Positions 60,901 through 64,000 of a stretch of DNA of 64,000 nucleotides are shown here, piece by piece (the first letter of the stretch is position 1; the number at the start of each line of letters is the position of its first letter). Below the pieces are notes generated by a model. The model saw only the letters and a program-made list of their open reading frames with translations. It was not told the origin of the DNA and did not search any database. The stretch lies in NCBI RefSeq assembly GCF_032921865.1, contig NZ_CP136684.1, positions 3,879,001 through 3,943,000 of the forward strand, given 5' to 3'. Origin of the DNA: Thalassospira lucentensis (GTDB lineage Bacteria > Pseudomonadota > Alphaproteobacteria > Rhodospirillales > Thalassospiraceae). The position numbers and the translations under genes were made by a program.

Positions 60901-61427
60901 ATATAAAGCCGGTTGCCAAATATCCCCGAAAGCTTGTTCAGGCATTCGGTTGCCGCCTCAAGCTGCCCCTCGGCAATCAACCGTGCCAGCGGCCCGGTCG
61001 GCCCGCCAGTCAGGCAGATGATGTCGGAACTGTATTGTTCGATATGATCATAAAGCGCCTTGGGCTCGCTGCCTGCTTCGCTGGTCATGTGTGCCCGCGA
61101 AACGATTTTCAGAAGGTTGAAATACCCCCGCTCATTCTTTGCGATCAGAACCAGCTTGTCCGGGTTGGGTTCACGCGAAATCCTGCCAACAACCGGCTGG
61201 TCGCCAAACCGCTCAACACCGATCTGTACGCCAAGGATCGGCTGCACGCCCGCCCCGCTCATCACACCGGAAAAATCAAGCGCGCCGAACATATTATCGC
61301 TATCGGTCATCGCAACCGCGGGCTGACCATCCGCCTCGCACATCTTTGCCAGTTCCTTCGTCGTGATGGCACCTTCGGCAAGCGAATAGTTGGTGTGAAC
61401 ACGAAGATGGACGAAACCGTTTTCCAT
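57942..61427 (-). CDS. dnaE: DNA polymerase III alpha subunit
   Basis: 1161 residues, the replicative polymerase catalytic subunit. A PHP domain opens the protein (FVHLRVHTNYSLAEGAI), the catalytic acids are in MPDFDVDFCQDRRGEVIEYV, and SYGFNKSHAAAYALVAYQTA is in the fingers. NNDQISMFGED near residue 930 resembles the sliding-clamp binding motif. An OB-fold region follows (IKLAGTLINAREM). The ATG at 61427 begins the family sequence MENGFVHLRVH; the frame is open to 61484. lolD ends 99 nt upstream. Confidence 0.98.
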   Translation of the reverse strand: MENGFVHLRVHTNYSLAEGAITTKELAKMCEADGQPAVAMTDSDNMFGALDFSGVMSGAGVQPILGVQIGVERFGDQPVVGRISREPNPDKLVLIAKNERGYFNLLKIVSRAHMTSEAGSEPKALYDHIEQYSSDIICLTGGPTGPLARLIAEGQLEAATECLNKLSGIFGNRLYIELQRHGEPIEEKVEPGLIKLAYDHNIPLVATNDCFFPKAEMYEAHDVFICIGQGAVVGQEDRWRLTPEHRFKTADEMRELFADIPEACDNTLTIAKRCSWHVEKIDPILPPFDCGEGRTEVDELRHMSEEGLKGRLAKYVFTEDMTDAQKEEIAKPYWERLEYELGIINQMGFPGYFLIVADFIQWAKDHEIPVGPGRGSGAGSLVAYALLITDLDPLHFSLLFERFLNPERVSMPDFDVDFCQDRRGEVIEYVQQKYGHDRVAQIITFGKLQAKAAVRDVGRVLSIPYGYVDKICKMIPGDPAKPIPLKEAIDMEPDLRRIAREDPDIDRLLSIAMQIEGLYRNSSTHAAGVVIGDRDLDELVPLYRDPRSDMPVTQFNMKYVENAGLVKFDFLGLKTLTVIIEAVNLMRLRKDVPQDFDISAIPLDDRVAFKLLSAAETVGVFQLESQGMQDVLRGLKPDTIEDIIAVVALYRPGPMDNIPHYIARKHGQEEPDYMHPMLQPILEETYGIMIYQEQVMQLAQTMSGYSLGGADLLRRAMGKKIAEEMEKQRSLFVDGAEKNGVPRGQASDIFDQVAKFASYGFNKSHAAAYALVAYQTAYLKANYPVEFMAALMTLDMHNTEKLAIFKQEVERLGIEILPPCINNSQVAFSVENYDGVRKIRYALAAVRNVGDAAMESLVAEREANGPFKDLTDFASRIDSRAVNKRLLENLVRAGALDCLTTNRKVMFEHVDRVMAVSQREMQARNNDQISMFGEDTGFGKDAIRLPDERDWVPMEKLTEEFSAIGFYLSAHPLDTFGKSLQRIGIAPIKELPARMRAQNKGSIKLAGTLINAREMISKKNGSKFAFVMFSDPTGSFEVAFWAEAWAAYKEIINAGRPVLLVVAAEMREGQLRIQGQKVEDLEHAVSGAAEGIRIRLNRPDPVAEIRELLEKAGKGRGLVSLSTVCADGRIAEVELEDTYKVGPSLIGAVGAIPGVELAEEI

Positions 61428-61473
61428 TTCAGAAAACCCCGGAACAAGAATGGCAAAGGCAGGAAAACCGCCA

Positions 61474-61491
61474 CCCCGGATCACTCCGGGG
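61474..61491 (-). terminator. Hairpin after lolD
   Basis: Perfect 7-bp stem CCCCGGA/TCCGGGG with a 4-nt loop in the gap between lolD and dnaE. On minus a short T4 run follows about 7 nt later, so it may be a weak terminator. Confidence 0.5.
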
Positions 61492-61526
61492 CGCGGTGCT
61501 CTGCTAACTTAAAGAATTTCGACGGA

Positions 61527-62261
61527 TTACGAAAGGGTATCGGGATCAAGTTCGACCAGATGCCCGTCACGCAGGGTCACAACCCGGTCCATCTGGCGCG
61601 CCAGTTCCGGGTTATGGGTCGCAATCAGCGACGCCAGACCGGTTTCGCGCACCAGCGTCATCAACATCCCGAACACGGTTTCGGCAGTATGCGGGTCAAG
61701 GTTGCCGGTCGGCTCGTCGGCAAACAGCACATCGGGCACATTGGCAAGCGCACGCGCAATTGCCACCCGCTGCTGTTCCCCGCCCGAAAGCCGCGCCGGG
61801 CGATGTTCGGCCCGTTTTTCAAGTCCAAGACAGCGCAGCAGTTCAAGCCCGCGTTCGGTCGCATCCGGCCGTTTCAGGCCATTGATCATCTGCGGGATCA
61901 CGACGTTTTCAATCGCTGAAAATTCCGGCAGCAGATGATGGTACTGATAGACGAACCCGATATGCTTGCGGCGCATTTCGGTGCGCGCCAGATCGGAAAG
62001 GTCCGTGCTGCGTTTCCCGCCAATCGAAACCATGCCACGATCAGGCTTTTCAAGCAGGCCCGCAATCTGAAGCAGGGTCGATTTACCCGCCCCCGATGGC
62101 CCGACAAGGGCGACGATCTCGCCCTGATGGATTTCAAGATCGACGGATTTCAGGATTTCAAGCTGATCGGGGCCCTGATTGAAGACGCGATCAATCTTTT
62201 CAAGCCGCAGGACGACTTTCTGCGCACGTTCCTGCGCGGTTTTCTTGACCATATCACTCAT
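61527..62261 (-). CDS. lolD: Lipoprotein-releasing ABC transporter ATP-binding protein LolD
   Basis: 244 residues. Powers release of lipoproteins from the inner membrane to LolA. Walker [13 protein letters not shown], signature [15 protein letters not shown], Walker [13 protein letters not shown] and the [19 protein letters not shown]-loop region are typical. The ATG at 62261 has GGAGGCG upstream and overlaps the lolC stop by 8 nt; the frame extends to 62297 within lolC. Confidence 0.97.
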   Translation of the reverse strand: MSDMVKKTAQERAQKVVLRLEKIDRVFNQGPDQLEILKSVDLEIHQGEIVALVGPSGAGKSTLLQIAGLLEKPDRGMVSIGGKRSTDLSDLARTEMRRKHIGFVYQYHHLLPEFSAIENVVIPQMINGLKRPDATERGLELLRCLGLEKRAEHRPARLSGGEQQRVAIARALANVPDVLFADEPTGNLDPHTAETVFGMLMTLVRETGLASLIATHNPELARQMDRVVTLRDGHLVELDPDTLS

Positions 62262-63504
62262 AGCGCAGCGCCTCCACCGGATCGAGGCGCGATGCACGCC
62301 ATGCCGGATAAACCGTCGCCAGGAACGACAGGGTCAGGGACATCACACAGACCAGAACCACCTCGCTGACATCCATGTCAGCCGGAAGCTGCGACAGGAA
62401 ATAGATTTCCGCATTAAACAGGTCCGCCCCGGTCAGGCTCTGGATGAACTGGCGGATATTTTCGATATTCAGGCAGAACAGAACGCCAAGGATCAGCCCG
62501 CTTAACGTACCGACAACCCCGATGGATGCCCCGGCCAGGAAGAAGATGCGCATCACCGATGACCGTGTGGCCCCCATCGTGCGCAGGATCGCGATATCGC
62601 GGCCCTTGTCCTTCACCAGCATCACCATGCCCGAAATGATATTGAATGCCGCCACCAGAATAATCAGCGTCAGGATCAGGAACATCACATTACGTTCAAC
62701 CTGTAACGCATTGAAAAAGCTGGAATTTGATTGCTGCCAATTCACCAGCCGCAGATGTTCCCCCGACAGGTTCGACAGCAGATCATTCATGCTCGACGAC
62801 AGACGCGACGGGTCTTCAAGCATCACTTCAAAATGGCTAATCTTTTCCGGCAGGCGGAAATAAATCTGGGCGGCATCCAGCGGCATGAAGATAAAGCCGC
62901 TGTCATATTCATACATGCCGATATCAAACAGCCCAACAACCTTATAGGCCCGCACACGCGGTACGGAGCCGAACGCCGTCACATTGCCCTTGGGCGAGAT
63001 CAGATTGACATTGTCACCCACCCCGACGCCAAGCTTCATGGCAAGGCGTGCGCCCATGATCACGGTATCCTCGCCCTTGAAATCGTCCAGCGATCCAAAA
63101 ACGATATTGTCCGCAATCGTCGGACGTTTGGCGAGGTCGGCCGCCCGCACACCGCGCACGATGGCACCGGATGCGCGACCATTGTTCGATGCCATCACCT
63201 GCCCCTCGACCACCGGGGTCACAAGCGTGACATTGCCGGTTTCCGCGATCTTCTTCTCAATCGCATCATAATTGGGCAGACCATCCGGACTTTGCGCATA
63301 AACCGATATATGCCCGTTCAGTCCCAGAATACGTCCAAGCAATTCGGCCCTAAACCCGTTCATGACCGACATGACGATAATCAGGGTCGCAACGCCCAGC
63401 ATGATGCCAAGCAGCGAAAAGATGGCGATGACGGAAACAAAGCCTTCTTGCCGACGGGGACGCAGGTAGCGGAAAGCCACCAGACGTTCGAACGGACTGA
63501 ACAT
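62254..63504 (-). CDS. lolC: Lipoprotein-releasing ABC transporter permease LolC/LolE
   Basis: 416 residues. Inner-membrane MacB/FtsX-type permease with one N-terminal membrane segment (about 20-45, [20 protein letters not shown]), a large periplasmic domain, and three C-terminal segments. Only one such gene is next to lolD, fitting species with a LolC/E hybrid (LolF) homodimer. GAGGATC precedes the ATG at 63504; an earlier in-frame ATG at 63594 is unlikely. It is 100 nt downstream of proS. Confidence 0.94.
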   Translation of the reverse strand: MFSPFERLVAFRYLRPRRQEGFVSVIAIFSLLGIMLGVATLIIVMSVMNGFRAELLGRILGLNGHISVYAQSPDGLPNYDAIEKKIAETGNVTLVTPVVEGQVMASNNGRASGAIVRGVRAADLAKRPTIADNIVFGSLDDFKGEDTVIMGARLAMKLGVGVGDNVNLISPKGNVTAFGSVPRVRAYKVVGLFDIGMYEYDSGFIFMPLDAAQIYFRLPEKISHFEVMLEDPSRLSSSMNDLLSNLSGEHLRLVNWQQSNSSFFNALQVERNVMFLILTLIILVAAFNIISGMVMLVKDKGRDIAILRTMGATRSSVMRIFFLAGASIGVVGTLSGLILGVLFCLNIENIRQFIQSLTGADLFNAEIYFLSQLPADMDVSEVVLVCVMSLTLSFLATVYPAWRASRLDPVEALRYE

Positions 63505-63564
63505 GCGCAAATGATCCTCGTGGAAGCGTATGGAAGCGTATCGGAAAGAATTCCGGAAATCAGG

Positions 63565-63588
63565 ACGGGGCAGCCAAGGCTGCCCCGT
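63565..63588 (-). terminator. Hairpin after proS
   Basis: An 11-nt inverted repeat ACGGGGCAGCC/GGCTGCCCCGT separated by 2 nt, 15 nt past the proS stop. No T tract, so termination would be weak or Rho-assisted. Confidence 0.6.
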
Positions 63589-63602
63589 TTGCAAAATCGT
63601 TA

Positions 63603-64000
63603 TCAGGCGCCGATCTGGTTAAGTGCGGCTTCAAGCGTTACTTCTGTCCGCTCGCCGGATTTGCGGTTTTTAAGCTCGACCACACCGGCTTTAAGGCCTT
63701 TCGGGCCAATCACGATCTGCCAAGGCAGACCGATCAAGTCCATATCGGCAAATTTGCCGCCCGCGCGGATGTCGCGGTCATCATAAAGCACCTCAATCCC
63801 GGCGTTATGCAGCTTGGCATAAACGTCTTCGCAGGCCGCGTCACATTCATCATCACCCGTGCGCAGGTTGATCAGGCCAACCTTGTAGGGTGCAACCGAT
63901 TCCGGCCAGATGATGCCGTTCTCGTCGTGCGATGCCTCGATCAGTGCGCCGACAAGGCGCGAAACGCCAATACCGTATGATCCCATCTGGACCGGCACTT
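63603..64000 (-). CDS. proS: Proline--tRNA ligase, C-terminal part only
   Basis: The right edge cuts the gene; about 132 C-terminal residues are visible. It begins in [20 protein letters not shown], the class II motif 3 region with the conserved Gly and Arg, then the anticodon-binding domain ([26 protein letters not shown]). The short C-terminus is the alphaproteobacterial type without the usual insertion-containing bacterial extension, though the rest is not seen. proS-lolC-lolD-dnaE is a common class order. Confidence 0.96.
   Translation of the reverse strand, partial: VPVQMGSYGIGVSRLVGALIEASHDENGIIWPESVAPYKVGLINLRTGDDECDAACEDVYAKLHNAGIEVLYDDRDIRAGGKFADMDLIGLPWQIVIGPKGLKAGVVELKNRKSGERTEVTLEAALNQIGA

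Noticed and set aside
60693-61919. A plus-strand open frame of about 400 codons opposite dnaE and lolD
   Set aside because: It runs across two real genes on the other strand and shows no protein motif.

Overview
The window looks like a chromosome segment of an alphaproteobacterium in or near the Rhodospirillales; by general resemblance Thalassospira is my best guess, but that genus call is inference and not tested. Support for the class comes from a LexA-type direct repeat GAAC-N7-GAAC in front of lexA, LpxI rather than LpxH in the lipid A cluster, a pyruvate dehydrogenase E1-beta subunit carrying its own lipoyl domain, and the gene orders eno-ftsB-pdhABC-lpd-lipA-ratA, trpGDC-moaC-lexA-comEC-gltX-gltA and pyrH-frr-uppS-cdsA-dxr-rseP-bamA-skp-lpxD-fabZ-lpxA-lpxI-lpxB. 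Coding density is high, and no tRNA, rRNA, CRISPR array, insertion sequence, prophage or integrase was seen.

Layout. 1-9 kb: a Rel (p)ppGpp synthetase/hydrolase cut by the left edge, rpoZ and folK on the minus strand; then a plus-strand group of NYN-domain protein, family 5 uracil-DNA glycosylase and recQ; then minus-strand glutathione peroxidase, molybdopterin oxidoreductase, smpB and dapA. 9-16 kb: soluble lytic transglycosylase and a haloacid dehalogenase (+), a bactofilin/M23 peptidase pair (-), pgpA and cinA (+). 15-28.5 kb: a long minus-strand central-metabolism run (ratA, lipA, lpdA, pdhC, pdhB, pdhA, ftsB, eno, kdsA, pyrG, secG, tpiA). 28.8-37.6 kb: ppiD, trpE, then, after an opposite-strand YibQ-type deacetylase, trpG-trpD-trpC-moaC and lexA. 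37.7-42.8 kb: comEC (-), gltX and gltA (+). 42.8-55.7 kb: a tightly packed minus-strand envelope supercluster from pyrH to gloA. 55.9-64 kb: tsf, rpsB, dnaE, lolD, lolC and the 3' end of proS, all minus strand.

The genes form a coherent housekeeping set: pyruvate oxidation with its lipoate synthase, tryptophan synthesis, lipid A and undecaprenyl/isoprenoid synthesis, outer-membrane protein and lipoprotein export (BamA, Skp, RseP, LolCD), translation (rpsB, tsf, frr, smpB, gltX, proS) and DNA replication/repair (dnaE, recQ, udg, lexA). Many neighbours overlap by 1 to 20 bases, suggesting translational coupling.

I did not find a convincing undescribed system. The most notable sequence-level observation is that bamA, an essential gene, is split by one extra base in an A4 run (T4 on the coding strand) at 48849-48852; a sequencing or assembly error is the first explanation to test. 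Others worth a look are the bactofilin/M23 pair, the LexA box over the lexA promoter, the interrupted trpE...trpGDC arrangement, the absence of moeA after moaC, and strong hairpins between the pdh/lip genes.
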